DNA of 56,851 nucleotides from CAZHMN01 sp964533705 (GCA_964533705.1 CAZHMN010000006.1:1-56851); one strand, 5' to 3'. Counted from the first letter of the stretch, positions 24,815-34,743 are shown. Numbers and translations: made by a program. The notes: generated by a model from the letters alone, not told the origin.

Positions 24815-26869
24815 CTATTTCACCAGAATCGCCTTCCGGCTGAAGGTTTTACCTCCAGCTTCGAACCTGTAAACGTATAATCCGGTTGACAGGCCTGAAG
24901 CATTCCAGGTGACTTCGTGCCAGCCCGCCTGGCGGTATCCATCCAGCAAAGTGGTGACAAGCTGACCTGCCGTATTGTACACCCTCAAACTGACCCTTGA
25001 AGCTGCCGGCAGAGCGAAGTGAATCTTCGTCGTGGGATTGAATGGATTGGGGTAATTCTGCGCCAGGATAAAATCGGCAGGAATAGGCGTTTCACTGACA
25101 AATTCACCGGGGAATTCCTCCCCCCCATTCGCCCATCCATCTAAACCGGAACCGTCCACCCCCATCTTCTCAAACGCGAAGCTGTCCTCCGACCAGACGT
25201 CATCGGGGTAATCGCCGATATAGGCGTGGTAAGTGTAATCCCCCGCCGGAGCTCCGCCGGGCACGCTCTGCGTCCGATCGCGGTTCAACGCTTGACCTGC
25301 GCTTAAGGTGATCGTAACCGGCCCCAGCGTAGGCCCATACTGGCTGCCGGAAGGCAGCGTGACGTCGCACCAAACATCTACCGTTACGGGCGCGCTGCCG
25401 TTGTTGGCTCCTTCAATGTTGTATTCGAAACTGCCGCCGGATGCTGGAATGATGATGGGTGGATTGTAAGGCGTAATGGTTACTGTTACAGAGTACTCGA
25501 TACCAGCAAAACAAGCGCTGTGAGTGGGATCATGGCGAAACATGGGCCAGCCCTGTCCTGTACCGTTTCCGCCTGTCACTGCATAGGCGCGCCCATGATT
25601 GGATGCAGGCTGCGATGAAGTGCCATAGCCACCGATAATGAATACATCCAGGAAACCATCATTGTTCAAGTCGGCAATGACGGGTGCATGATCAATATCA
25701 AAAGTACGGCCATAATGGGCTTCCAGATTGTACGACCAGATCAACTGGCCGTCTGAACCCCGCAGAGCGCGAAGAATTCCATCGTCTGAACCGAAGACTA
25801 CATCCAGCGTTCCATCGCCGTCAACGTCTGAAATCGCCGCACCCCGAAAAATACTGCCACCCGTGCCATAACTCCAGAGCAGGGATCCGGTATGTGACAA
25901 AACTTTTAGGGTGACATACGATACGAACACGATTTCCAGATGGCCATCGTTATTCAGGTCAGCAATAGAGGTCGGTGCTCCGACGTACAAAACACCGGTA
26001 TATTCCCAGGCGAGGCTCCCGTCTTCGGCGTTGAGAGCGTACACGTCTCCGTCATAGCAACCGATGACGATTTCCGGCCGACCATCTTCATCAATGTCTG
26101 CAAAGGAGCCGCCGTGATACATGTAATCTTCAGGGGCATCGGAAAACCAGAGAACGGATCCGTCATTCCCTCTCAAGGCGTAAATCCGGCAGTCGCCGGC
26201 CCATTGGGCTACAACCACGTCCAACTGCCCATCATCATCACAGTCCAGAATATTGGGGCAGGACTGAATATAGCTGTTGGTACCTAAATTGATCTGCCAG
26301 CAGGTGCTTCCATCTTCCCCGTTCAAACAATAAACGTAACCGTAAAATGCGCCGAACACGATTTCAGGTCTTCCATCATTATCCACGTCGGCCACAGCGG
26401 GAGGCGAATCAATGCAATATGGATAAGTCGAGGTGAACCATTCGACATTTCCGGTAGAGCCATCGAAGCAGTACACAACACAAGGAGATGATGCGGGAAT
26501 CACCACCTCCAGATCCCCATCTTGATCAACGTCATAGATCACCGGCGAGGCGTCATTACAGCCGCCGGTATCGTACGACCAGAGTAGAGTGCCGTCTTCT
26601 GCATTCAATGCGTGGATGGTCTCATCGTTGAAATAGGTCCCGAACACGATCTCGAGGTAGCCGTCGTTATCGATGTCCGCGCTTGCGGACGATCCGAACG
26701 AGGGGGCGTTCAGATCGTACCACCAGAGATAGTCGCGATTTCGATCCAGAGAAATCCTGTCAGATTCAGTGGGTACGCCAGCATCTTCGAATACTGAGTC
26801 CTCGCCAAAGCAATCCGAAAATCCGGCAAAACTCAAGGCGATCAGTCCCATTGAAATCAGTCGCAACAT
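24815..26869 (-). CDS. Secreted FG-GAP/PQQ-type beta-propeller protein with C-terminal sorting domain
   Basis: About 684 residues from the ATG at 26869, which follows TGAGGC. The frame opens at 26902 without a ribosome binding site. A signal peptide comes first. Eight calcium-loop motifs of the type DxDxDGxxE alternate with PQQ-like strands: DIDNDGYLEIVFG, DVDQDGDLEVVIP, DVDNDGRPEIVFG, DCDDDGQLDVVVA, DIDEDGRPEIVIG, DLNNDGHLEIVFV, DVDGDGTLDVVFG and DLNNDGFLDVFII. A beta module (TITPYNPPIIIPASGG onwards) and a sorting tail containing YPNPFNPTTKIHF and ending SRKAILVK follow. The last 207 codons are almost the same as those of the M14 gene upstream. It probably shares a transcript with the M14 gene. 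Confidence 0.85.
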   Translation of the reverse strand: MLRLISMGLIALSFAGFSDCFGEDSVFEDAGVPTESDRISLDRNRDYLWWYDLNAPSFGSSASADIDNDGYLEIVFGTYFNDETIHALNAEDGTLLWSYDTGGCNDASPVIYDVDQDGDLEVVIPASSPCVVYCFDGSTGNVEWFTSTYPYCIDSPPAVADVDNDGRPEIVFGAFYGYVYCLNGEDGSTCWQINLGTNSYIQSCPNILDCDDDGQLDVVVAQWAGDCRIYALRGNDGSVLWFSDAPEDYMYHGGSFADIDEDGRPEIVIGCYDGDVYALNAEDGSLAWEYTGVLYVGAPTSIADLNNDGHLEIVFVSYVTLKVLSHTGSLLWSYGTGGSIFRGAAISDVDGDGTLDVVFGSDDGILRALRGSDGQLIWSYNLEAHYGRTFDIDHAPVIADLNNDGFLDVFIIGGYGTSSQPASNHGRAYAVTGGNGTGQGWPMFRHDPTHSACFAGIEYSVTVTITPYNPPIIIPASGGSFEYNIEGANNGSAPVTVDVWCDVTLPSGSQYGPTLGPVTITLSAGQALNRDRTQSVPGGAPAGDYTYHAYIGDYPDDVWSEDSFAFEKMGVDGSGLDGWANGGEEFPGEFVSETPIPADFILAQNYPNPFNPTTKIHFALPAASRVSLRVYNTAGQLVTTLLDGYRQAGWHEVTWNASGLSTGLYVYRFEAGGKTFSRKAILVK
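24821..25440 (-). repeat. Copy A of a 620-bp coding repeat (3' end of the FG-GAP gene)
   Basis: Matches 26916-27535 at a constant offset of 2095 bases with no gaps. 25020-25237 is identical to 27115-27332 (218 bases). It encodes the shared beta module and sorting tail. Divergence is limited to scattered single-base changes and begins sharply past 25441, at a Gly-Gly-Ser boundary. Confidence 0.9.
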
Positions 26870-26909
26870 AATTGCCTCATTTTTGGGGAGACCGTTAATC
26901 ATTCGTCAG

Positions 26910-29711
26910 TTACTTCACCAGAATCGCCTTCCGGCTGAGGATTTTACCTCCAGCTTCGAACCTGTAAACGTATAATCCGGTCGACAGGTCGGAAGCGTCC
27001 CAGGTGACTTCGTGCCAGCCCGCCTCACGGTATCCATCCAGCAAAGTGGTGACAAGCTGACCTGCCGTATTGTATACCTTTAAGCTGACCCTTAAGGCCG
27101 ACGGCAGAGCGAAATGAATCTTCGTCGTGGGATTGAATGGATTGGGGTAATTCTGCGCCAGGATAAAATCGGCAGGAATAGGCGTTTCACTGACAAATTC
27201 ACCGGGGAATTCCTCCCCCCCATTCGCCCATCCATCTAAACCGGAACCGTCCACCCCCATCTTCTCAAACGCGAAGCTGTCCTCCGACCAGACGTCATCG
27301 GGGTAATCGCCGATATAGGCGTGGTAAGTGTAGTCCCCCGCCGGAGCTCCGCCGGGCACGTTCTGCGTCCGATCGCGGTTCAATGATTGACCCGCGCTTA
27401 AGGTGATCGTAACCGGCCCCAGTGTGGGCCCATACTGGCTGCCGGAAGGCAGGGTAACGTCGCACCAAACATCTACCGTTGCGGGCGCGCTGCCGTTATT
27501 GGCTCCTTCAATGTTGTATTCGAAACTGCCGCCGGACGGCGGGATCGAAATCGGAGTGCCATAAGGCGTCAGAGCGATCGTTACCGTCTGGCTGATGGGC
27601 GTCAGACTGGCGACGCTGAGGTGCGTTTCGTCCACAAATCCGCCATCGCGGGTGACGCTGCCGTCCGTCTTCAAGCGATAGCGCAGGTGAAGGTTCGAAT
27701 TCCCCAGGTACTCCGCCAAATCCTTGACTTCCAGGGACCACCACTCTTGCTTGCTGTTATGATAATTGATCTTATCCCAGGTATTGCCATCTGCGGATAC
27801 TTCAGCGAATAGCGTATCGTAATTGGTTTCGCAGTTAAACGTCACGGTGTAGGACAGTGAAGCGTAATCGTAAAGGGATAGATCGAAGGTGTTGTTCTGC
27901 GTAAGTGAAATATCGAGGTTGTTTCCGTAACTGCCGCCCGGGCTGTCCGCTGCGGACAGCACTCCTGCATAGGCATTGCCGGACGTTCCCCAGGTGCCTT
28001 CTCCCGTCCAGGAAATCAAGCCCGATTCAAAGCCATCGTAGAAGATGCTGATGGGGCCCCAGAGTTCCAGCGGGTCCATACCGCCTGTCAGGACAATGGG
28101 AAACTGCAATACGGAACCGTCATTCAGATTCAAAATACGCAAGAGATACTCGCCTTCGTAAATGCTCGAAAAAGTGAATTCACCGTTGGCGTTCGTTTCC
28201 ACCGGATCGTAGGGAGAATTCAGCAGGGTCAAACGGGCGGATAAGCCTCCACCCGCCGGGTCATGTAAAATCCCTGAATAGCTTATTAAATCCGCGGGTT
28301 GTAGCGCCACGTCAACTCGAGTCGCCTCGCCCTGAAATACCTCGATGTCGGTCAGGTGAGCGGGCCAATAGCCGAAGCTGGTAACGTCCAGATCATAAAT
28401 GCCGGGCATCAAAACGCGGTGGTAATCTCCGACGTCGGGATCTGTATAAGTAATGAAATCCGGACGATCCGGGACCATAATCTCCGCCAGCAGAGGCATT
28501 CCTGTGTTCAGGTCCGTCACAATACCCCGGATGCCCCGATGTGCGAACTGCATATAGGCGATCATGGATTCCCGGTTGTCCTCCCAATATCCCGGTAAGG
28601 TGGATGATGGCGGCCAACCCTGGTTGGAGATCTCCATGGTAATATCCATGTCCCCCATCCAGTGGTAGTTCCAATCCTGCATGCCGCCGGAAATTTGGTA
28701 CCAATCCACACCGTTGACGGTGCCGTTGGTGAACGATCCCCAGTTGTTGTTCCACATGGGTGGGTTATTCCAGGAATAGGTCTCCGCCGCGGCCAAGAGG
28801 ACGTCCTGATTGTCCGTATAGGCGTGATTGGCCTGCGGATCGAAGCAATGATCCCAGGGGTAATTGGCGACCAACGCTCCCGTGTGGAAATTGGCGGAGA
28901 AAATCGGCTGATGCAGGAAGTTCCAGTTCATCACATTGGCGGTTTCGATCTCCCGGCCGGCGGGCGTATTCACGGGATCATCAACGCGGTCCGGAAAATT
29001 GCGGTTCAGGTCAACTCCGTTGGCGTTGTAGCGGATACCCATGGCGTTGCCATCGGGATTCATCAAGGGCATAATCCAGATCTCGGTTTCGTTGACTAAT
29101 TCGGTTAGCTCCGGGTCAATACCGTATTCATTCACCAGCAGATTGATAAAGTACATGCACATCTCCGCACCGACCGGTTCATCGCCGTGCATGGTTGATA
29201 TGTATTTGAACTCCAGTTCATCTTCCTCGACGGCGACGTTATCGGAAATCTTCATAAACCAGAGCGCTCGACCTTGTACGGTTGGCCCGATATTATGGAG
29301 TTCGCAGATATCCGGGTTGGCGGCGGCGATAGCCTGTAACTCCGCCAGCATTTCGTCGTATGTATGGTATTCCCGCATGGGATCGTCCGTGCCCTCGGTC
29401 TCGCTCTTTAATTTCAGAAACATCTCGCGAGCGCGGTTGGGAATGGACTCAATCCGATACCCAAGAGATTTCAACAGATTCACCTCGTCCTCGTTCAGGA
29501 AAGCCTCAACGGAGGGCCCGCCGTCCACGGATGGTCGCACGATGTCCAGTTTGAGTTCAGACAGTTCTCGAAGCGATGTTTCGTCTTGCAGACGGATCTT
29601 ATGTGGGGTGCGTGCAAATGGATCTGCCCCCTGCGCAGTTCCAAGCCCGACACATAAAAAGCTAAGAACCAGCAAGAACACCATTGCTATGGTTGCAGTG
29701 CGCTGCATCAT
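26910..29711 (-). CDS. Secreted M14 zinc carboxypeptidase with C-terminal sorting domain
   Basis: A 933-residue exported peptidase. A signal peptide (1-28) and propeptide-like region come first. The M14 catalytic domain (about 110-395) has zinc ligands H175 and E178 (HGDE) and H276 (SANFHTG), substrate-binding N236/R237 (DLNRNFP) and the catalytic E360 (DITMEIS), so it should be active. Carboxypeptidase-regulatory-like domains follow (about 394-560), then a jelly-roll-like region and the beta module and sorting tail (about 725-933, YPNPFNPTTKIHF ... AILVK). It would be an extracellular or surface peptidase. The ATG follows AGGAGGG, with a good promoter at 29746-29774. Confidence 0.92.
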   Translation of the reverse strand: MMQRTATIAMVFLLVLSFLCVGLGTAQGADPFARTPHKIRLQDETSLRELSELKLDIVRPSVDGGPSVEAFLNEDEVNLLKSLGYRIESIPNRAREMFLKLKSETEGTDDPMREYHTYDEMLAELQAIAAANPDICELHNIGPTVQGRALWFMKISDNVAVEEDELEFKYISTMHGDEPVGAEMCMYFINLLVNEYGIDPELTELVNETEIWIMPLMNPDGNAMGIRYNANGVDLNRNFPDRVDDPVNTPAGREIETANVMNWNFLHQPIFSANFHTGALVANYPWDHCFDPQANHAYTDNQDVLLAAAETYSWNNPPMWNNNWGSFTNGTVNGVDWYQISGGMQDWNYHWMGDMDITMEISNQGWPPSSTLPGYWEDNRESMIAYMQFAHRGIRGIVTDLNTGMPLLAEIMVPDRPDFITYTDPDVGDYHRVLMPGIYDLDVTSFGYWPAHLTDIEVFQGEATRVDVALQPADLISYSGILHDPAGGGLSARLTLLNSPYDPVETNANGEFTFSSIYEGEYLLRILNLNDGSVLQFPIVLTGGMDPLELWGPISIFYDGFESGLISWTGEGTWGTSGNAYAGVLSAADSPGGSYGNNLDISLTQNNTFDLSLYDYASLSYTVTFNCETNYDTLFAEVSADGNTWDKINYHNSKQEWWSLEVKDLAEYLGNSNLHLRYRLKTDGSVTRDGGFVDETHLSVASLTPISQTVTIALTPYGTPISIPPSGGSFEYNIEGANNGSAPATVDVWCDVTLPSGSQYGPTLGPVTITLSAGQSLNRDRTQNVPGGAPAGDYTYHAYIGDYPDDVWSEDSFAFEKMGVDGSGLDGWANGGEEFPGEFVSETPIPADFILAQNYPNPFNPTTKIHFALPSALRVSLKVYNTAGQLVTTLLDGYREAGWHEVTWDASDLSTGLYVYRFEAGGKILSRKAILVK
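26916..27535 (-). repeat. Copy B of the 620-bp coding repeat (3' end of the M14 gene)
   Basis: Gap-free match to 24821-25440. Upstream of the boundary, the two genes encode unrelated catalytic or binding heads. Confidence 0.9.
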
Positions 29712-29745
29712 CCCTCCTGAAAAGCTTTAATTTGATTGATTTTAA

Positions 29746-29774
29746 AATATACCAAATATTTTAGGGAAAGTCAA
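29746..29774 (-). promoter_or_regulatory. Promoter of the M14 peptidase gene
   Basis: On the minus strand TTGACT (29774-29769), 17 bases, TATATT (29751-29746), about 35 bases before the ATG. Confidence 0.72.
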
Positions 29775-29849
29775 GCTGGAAAATATTTGCTGGTTGCAAT
29801 TATCAAGCATATGCCAAATTAAAATAACCTAGAGTGCGCAAAAAACAAC

Positions 29850-29878
29850 TTGACATCCACCATAAATGTTTGTATATT
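29850..29878 (+). promoter_or_regulatory. Promoter of the beta-helix gene
   Basis: TTGACA, a 17-base spacer and TATATT, 69 bases before the ATG at 29948, which is preceded by TAGAGGAGAA. Confidence 0.78.
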
Positions 29879-29947
29879 TTACTTATGATTATTTTGATCG
29901 GGATCATGGCGAAGCTGTGTCTTTAAACAATATAGAGGAGAATAAAG

Positions 29948-31441
29948 ATGAAATACCCGATTGCGGTGTTGGCTGCTGTAGCAATGGTTACTTCACTAAG
30001 CTGCGCGGACATCATTCACGTGCCAGACGACTACGGAACCATTCAAGCGGGCATTAATGCCGCCTCAAATGGGGATACCGTTCTTGTCGCGGACGGAAAT
30101 TACAGTGGTTCCGGCAACGTAAACATTGATTTTGGCGGCAGGGCCATCGTCGTAATGTCGGAGAACGGCCCGGAAAACTGCATCATCAGTTGCGCTTATA
30201 CCGGCAGAGCCTTCTACTTCCATTCGGGTGAAACCAGCTCATCTGTTCTCGATGGATTTACCGTTCAGAATGGCTCTTCTTCCTACGGCGGCGGAATGAA
30301 CATCACCAGTTCCAGCCCCCTGATTATGCATTGTATAATTGCTAACAACAACGGAACCTACGGAGGAGGCATTTATATCTCCAGCGGCAGCCCAATTATC
30401 GTAAACTGCACGATCAGCGGTAATTCAGCTACAAATGGCGGTGCGGTGTACGCCACCAATTCCAATCTGAGAATGACCAATAGCATCGTCGCATTTAACA
30501 CGGCATCCGGTTGAGGCTCCCTATGCAGTGGGATCTACTGCGTATCCGGAAGTCCAACCATCACCTATAACGACATCAATAACACCGGCGGCAATTTCTA
30601 CGGAGCGGGCGTCCCCTCCGGGGCAGGCGCCATCAGCGGAGTCAACGCCAACGGCGATCCCTGTGATCAGTACCACAATATCTTCATAGACCCAAAGTTC
30701 GTAGATGCGGCTTCCCTGAATTTTAACCTGCGATCCGATTCTCCCTGCATTGATGCAGGCGATCCGTCGCTTCCTTATGATCCGGATGGTACAATCGCAG
30801 ATATGGGTGCTCTCTACCACGATCAAACACCAGCACCCGAAATACAATTATCCTGCAATCAATTACTCTTTGGATCCGTTACCATTGGCGATCATTCCGA
30901 TCTGCCGCTCACCATCTACAACGTTGGTGACGCTGATCTAATCATCTACGACATCTACACGAGCGATCCCTGCTTCACGACCGATTTCGATCCCGCCGAC
31001 AGTTTGATTCTGCCGGGAAACGATCTGACGGTTACGGTCACTTTCGCACCGGAAGAAGCGATTCCCTACATCGAGACTTTATACGTGGAAAGCAATGACG
31101 TCTCGATGGAAGTGGGAATGCTGGGCATCGGTGAAGAGGCTGGCGGGGTAACAAGTGATCCCTATGGGGAAATCCCCGATATGTACGTCTTCGAAGCCCC
31201 TTACCCCAATCCCTTCAACCCTAACACAACCTTCGAATTCTCGCTACCAGAAGCGGCCTCTATCAACCTGACGATTTACAACGCTTCCGGATCTGTGCTC
31301 TCTGAGTTAGTTGATGGCTGGTTATATGCAGGCCACTATTCGGTATCCTTCGACGCGACGGGTATGCCGTCTGGAATCTACTTCTACCACCTGAGCGGCG
31401 GAGAATTTAGGTCTGCCGGGAAGATGGTCTTGATGAAATAG
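29948..31441 (+). pseudogene. Secreted right-handed beta-helix protein with sorting domain, interrupted by one in-frame TGA
   Basis: One continuous frame of about 497 residues broken only by TGA at 30512-30514. Before the stop come a signal peptide and a parallel beta-helix (IIHVPDDYGTIQAGINAA, SSPLIMHCIIANNNGTYGGG, SPIIVNCTISGNSATNGG). Directly after it the helix repeats go on in the same frame (GIYCVSGSPTITYNDINN, FIDPKFVDAASLNFNLRSDS, IDAGDPSLPYDPDG). An Ig-like domain follows from about 30840 (FGSVTIGDHSDLPLTIYNVG), then a sorting tail with YPNPFNPNTTFEF ending KMVLMK. Promoter, ribosome binding site and terminator are intact. Nonsense mutation, sequencing error or read-through are all possible. 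TGA is used as an ordinary stop in neighbouring genes. Confidence 0.75.
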
Positions 31442-31469
31442 CATTCCCCTGGATTCGTTAATAACAAAC

Positions 31470-31504
31470 AAAGAGGTTGCCCTTTATGGACAGCCTCTTT
31501 TAAT
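31470..31504 (+). terminator. Terminator after the beta-helix gene
   Basis: AAAGAGGTTG (31470-31479) pairs with CAGCCTCTTT (31491-31500) with one G-T pair, followed by TTAATTT. Confidence 0.7.
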
Positions 31505-31775
31505 TTATGCAATTATGCGAGTTACCCGCTCCATTTCAAAATAACTTTTGATTAACACATTAATCTTGAGGAGATATATTTAAGTGAAATAGAAAAACTA
31601 ATCCTTGAGAGAAAAATAATTTATTACTAACTTTGGCTTAAGTCCTATATTAAATTAGATTCGAATTGACAACCAAGATTATTCCAGCGAATTAACGATG
31701 ATGACCCAGCCCTGAACAAATAAGAGGTCTTCATACTATAATTTACATTATGTCTTAATTCAGAAGGAGATTGAA
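31505..31775. other. AT-rich spacer without a gene
   Basis: I see no gene or repeat in this stretch. A possible -10 element TATAAT lies at 31737-31742 with a poor -35 (TGAACA at 31713-31718), 34 bases before the next ATG. Confidence 0.4.
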
Positions 31776-32492
31776 ATGAAAAGGCTAAGCTTAATCCCCA
31801 TAATTATCGCTTGCGCTTGCTCCTTGATCTGTCATGCACAAGATGATAGTGAAAAGCAGCCCGGAAAGTATGTCATTAGAACTGAAATAGTTGAGCATCC
31901 TGTCCTATCCAAAGTATTTCCAGGAGTGATTTTCGAGAAGGAAATACTCGGCGGAACTGCTCCACCTAGGAAACGAGTTGTGGCGCGACTGGGAAATGAG
32001 AAGATGTTTATGCCACATTACTTCAACGTCGTATATGCAAGCGTGTGCGAACGATCGGATGCGAGCATCAACGAGATCCTGGAGGCATACGCCAGGCTTG
32101 CCTATTGGAAATGGGATCCCGATCTAAAGATATTGACGGTGGAAAAGGTAAAAATTGAAAGGAAGTTTTATACTATTGATTATCGCATGGTAGTAGACCT
32201 GATTTGGGATCCAAATGGCATTGAGAGACAAGAGAGGAATGAATTGTTATTTAGCATTGAAGACAAGGAGATAAAATGGGTCGAGGTCTGGAAAGATGGT
32301 AGGGAGATTTTTGAGTTCACTCCTGCATTGCTCGACTGCAGTGACGACCTCATATTAGAAATAAGTGGAATGGTGCAGACTTTACATAATGATGAGGATG
32401 GTACAGATCATCATTACGTTAAGGTATCAGAAAATGGCCAACCTACAAATCATTATGTTGATTTTAAAATCAGTGGCTTCAATCGCTTATAA
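31776..32492 (+). CDS. Exported hypothetical protein
   Basis: A 238-residue protein that I do not recognise. It has a signal peptide (residues 1-21, ending CHAQ) and a strong ribosome binding site AGAAGGAGATTG. The mature part is mixed alpha/beta with a fairly acidic composition. A segment with NEILEAYARLAYWKWDPDL and a tail with DDLILEISGMVQTLHNDEDG are the most distinctive parts. Codon use is more AT-rich than in the neighbouring sorting-tail genes, and there is no sorting tail. It could be an acquired lineage-specific gene. It is flanked by terminators and so is probably transcribed alone. Confidence 0.65.
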   Translation: MKRLSLIPIIIACACSLICHAQDDSEKQPGKYVIRTEIVEHPVLSKVFPGVIFEKEILGGTAPPRKRVVARLGNEKMFMPHYFNVVYASVCERSDASINEILEAYARLAYWKWDPDLKILTVEKVKIERKFYTIDYRMVVDLIWDPNGIERQERNELLFSIEDKEIKWVEVWKDGREIFEFTPALLDCSDDLILEISGMVQTLHNDEDGTDHHYVKVSENGQPTNHYVDFKISGFNRL

Positions 32493-32511
32493 TAATAGCA
32501 AACCAAAGTTA

Positions 32512-32539
32512 AACAAGCAGCCACCGGGCTGCTTGTTTT
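32512..32539 (+). terminator. Rho-independent terminator
   Basis: AACAAGCAGCC, loop ACCG, GGCTGCTTGTT, then TT. An 11-bp perfect stem, 19 bases after the stop. Confidence 0.9.
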
Positions 32540-32604
32540 GTCTTCTACCGAATCGGCACACTCCTTGATGTATAAAAACTTTCTAAACATTTTCTTTTGA
32601 AACC

Positions 32605-32633
32605 TTGCATTTGCCAAAATTTGCACTTATATT
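32605..32633 (+). promoter_or_regulatory. Promoter of the Omp28-like gene
   Basis: TTGCAT, 17 bases, TATATT. The start site would be near 32640, and the ribosome binding site AAAGGAGGAG is at 32677-32686. Confidence 0.68.
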
Positions 32634-32689
32634 TTTAGTGCAACTACCAAAAAAGGGGGGACTTTGTATCTATGAACAAAGGAGGAGAC

Positions 32690-34723
32690 ATGCGAAAGAA
32701 TCTTACTTTAGTTCTGGTTACTGGGGTGCTGTTCATGGGGCTGGTGAACTTAGCTGCAGCCTATGATCGCACTGTGCTGGTGGAGGATTTCACTAACTGG
32801 GGATGCCCACCTTGTGCCCCAGCCAACGTACTTCTGCATAATGTTATGGAAAGCCTCGGACCCGATTTGGTGTTTGATATCGCTTACCACATGAGCTGGC
32901 CCAGCAGCAACGACCCCTTCTATCTGGCTAATACCAGTGAAAATGATGCACGTAGATACTACTACGGCGTAAATGCAGTTCCGCATATGAGATGCGACGG
33001 CCTTAACCAAATGAGCACGACATCGCAGTCTGCCATGGAAAGCCTCATTAACAGCCGTTTAGCCATTTCATCGCGCGTCTGGATGGACATCGAGATCGTT
33101 GTAAATGGGAACAATTTAGATATCACGTGCACAACGGTTTCGGATGTAGACATTACAGGGAACAAGGTACTCCATATGCTCGTTCTTGACCGGTATAGCT
33201 ACCTGCCTGCAACTCCTAATGGAAATCCAAACCATTACCACGCAATGCTCGACATGGTTCCATCCTCCTCCGGGCAGTCGTTTAATTCCACAGCTTTTGA
33301 CACCGCATATTGGTACGGTACGAGTCCCATGGATCCATCCTGGCAAATAAATAACTTAGATGTTGCTTGCTTCATTCAGGACAACACTACATGGGAAGTT
33401 CTTCAAGCCCGTGTCGAGCAGGTTCCGGTGAATTTCCCGGGTCTTTACTACATGGATTATACGCTGGAAGATAACGGTAACAACGACGGCCGCGCCGAAC
33501 CAGGTGAGACGGCTTACATGTACGTTACCCTGGGGAATCAGGAACCCTTCCAGACCGCCGTCAACGTGGTGGGCACCCTGAGCACGGACGATCCCGACTT
33601 GACGATTACAACTCCCAGCGTAAGCTTCCCCGACATCGTCAACGGCGGTAGCGGCACGAATGTTGATCCCTTCGTCTTCGATGTAAATCCAGACGCCACT
33701 CCCCATCCCACAACCGTGCATCTCGAGGTGGTGGCTGATCCGCTGGCGACGGTCATGACGGCGGATATTGACTTATATATCGGCTGGCCGGAAATCCTCT
33801 TGGTGGATGATGATGCCGGGGGAATATTCGAAGACTACTATATCTCCACGCTGGAGAATCTCGGTAAGAGCTACCAGCACTGGGATATCAATGCAGTCGG
33901 CGCACCAACAGCCGAGGACATGGCTGGTTTCCCCTACATTATCTGGTTCACCGGCTTCGTCTCCTCGAATATCCTGACCACCGAAGAACAGACTCTGATC
34001 GAAAATTGCCTCGATGGCGGCGGACGCCTGTTTCTGACCGGACAGAACATCGCCCAGTCGCTCAACAGCGCAGCCCCCGATTTCCTGCATGACGTTCTTC
34101 TGGCCAATTTCGAGGTGGCCAACACCCAGATCAGAATTCTGGACGGCGTAACCGGCAACCCGGTCGGCGAGGGCTTGACGCTCGATTGTAACTACGGTGG
34201 ACAGGGAGCCGGCAACTGCACTTCACCGGATGGCATCACCGTACTCGCTCCAGCGGATGAAGCCTTCATTTATTCGGGCAGTTCCTACCGCGGGGGATTA
34301 ACCTACGTGAACGCCAACGAGGGCAAACTGTTCTTTCTCTCCGTCCCGTTCGAAGCGGTCAGCGGCCAGAACGGCACCAGCACCAGAGAGGAAGTTCTCC
34401 TGGAGATTCTGGATTTCTTCGGACCTGTCGTATCGGTGAAACCGGAACCGGAGATACCCATCAGCTACGCCATCGTGGAAGCGCACCCCAATCCCTTCAA
34501 TCCAGTTACGAGCATCAGCTTCAAACTGCCTCGGAGTAGTACGGTGCAGCTCGATGTTTACGACGTTTCCGGCTCTCTCGTCGCCACGCTCGTTAACGGG
34601 TGGTGCAACGCCGGCGCTCATGCGGTTACCTTCGATGCCAACGGCCTGTCGTCAGGCGTATATGTGTATCGTCTTACCGCTGATCAATATAACGCCGCCG
34701 GAAAGATGGTGCTGATGAAATAG
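32690..34723 (+). CDS. Secreted Omp28-like thioredoxin-fold protein with sorting domain
   Basis: About 677 residues. The first in-frame ATG at 32672 contains the Shine-Dalgarno sequence of the true start at 32690. A signal peptide covers 1-24. A thioredoxin-like domain follows with C39-x2-C42 in the phrase TNWGCPPCAPAN, as in the Omp28 family. The middle (about 255-390) is an Ig-like domain with NDGRAEPGETAYMYVTLGN. The next part has LVDDDAGGIFEDYY and GGGRLFLTGQNIAQ, a Rossmann-like hydrolase or glutamine-amidotransferase-like fold without an obvious active site. The sorting tail contains HPNPFNPVTSISF and ends KMVLMK. It is probably exported by a type IX-like route and exposed on the cell or secreted. 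Confidence 0.82.
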   Translation: MRKNLTLVLVTGVLFMGLVNLAAAYDRTVLVEDFTNWGCPPCAPANVLLHNVMESLGPDLVFDIAYHMSWPSSNDPFYLANTSENDARRYYYGVNAVPHMRCDGLNQMSTTSQSAMESLINSRLAISSRVWMDIEIVVNGNNLDITCTTVSDVDITGNKVLHMLVLDRYSYLPATPNGNPNHYHAMLDMVPSSSGQSFNSTAFDTAYWYGTSPMDPSWQINNLDVACFIQDNTTWEVLQARVEQVPVNFPGLYYMDYTLEDNGNNDGRAEPGETAYMYVTLGNQEPFQTAVNVVGTLSTDDPDLTITTPSVSFPDIVNGGSGTNVDPFVFDVNPDATPHPTTVHLEVVADPLATVMTADIDLYIGWPEILLVDDDAGGIFEDYYISTLENLGKSYQHWDINAVGAPTAEDMAGFPYIIWFTGFVSSNILTTEEQTLIENCLDGGGRLFLTGQNIAQSLNSAAPDFLHDVLLANFEVANTQIRILDGVTGNPVGEGLTLDCNYGGQGAGNCTSPDGITVLAPADEAFIYSGSSYRGGLTYVNANEGKLFFLSVPFEAVSGQNGTSTREEVLLEILDFFGPVVSVKPEPEIPISYAIVEAHPNPFNPVTSISFKLPRSSTVQLDVYDVSGSLVATLVNGWCNAGAHAVTFDANGLSSGVYVYRLTADQYNAAGKMVLMK

Positions 34724-34743
34724 TTGAGGGAAGACGTGAATTC

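Noticed and set aside
24821..27535. The 620-bp duplication as an insertion sequence
   Set aside because: It is coding, lies in the same frame and at the same place (3' end) of both genes, and has no terminal repeats or transposase.
28356..29730. Long plus-strand open frames opposite the M14 gene
   Set aside because: They are antisense shadows of a well-supported peptidase gene, have no ribosome binding sites and no recognisable domains.
29948..31441. TGA recoded as tryptophan or selenocysteine throughout the genome
   Set aside because: TGA ends murI, rimM-type neighbours and many coupled genes in ATGA or GTGA overlaps, so the standard code applies. No SECIS-like hairpin was evident after the TGA.
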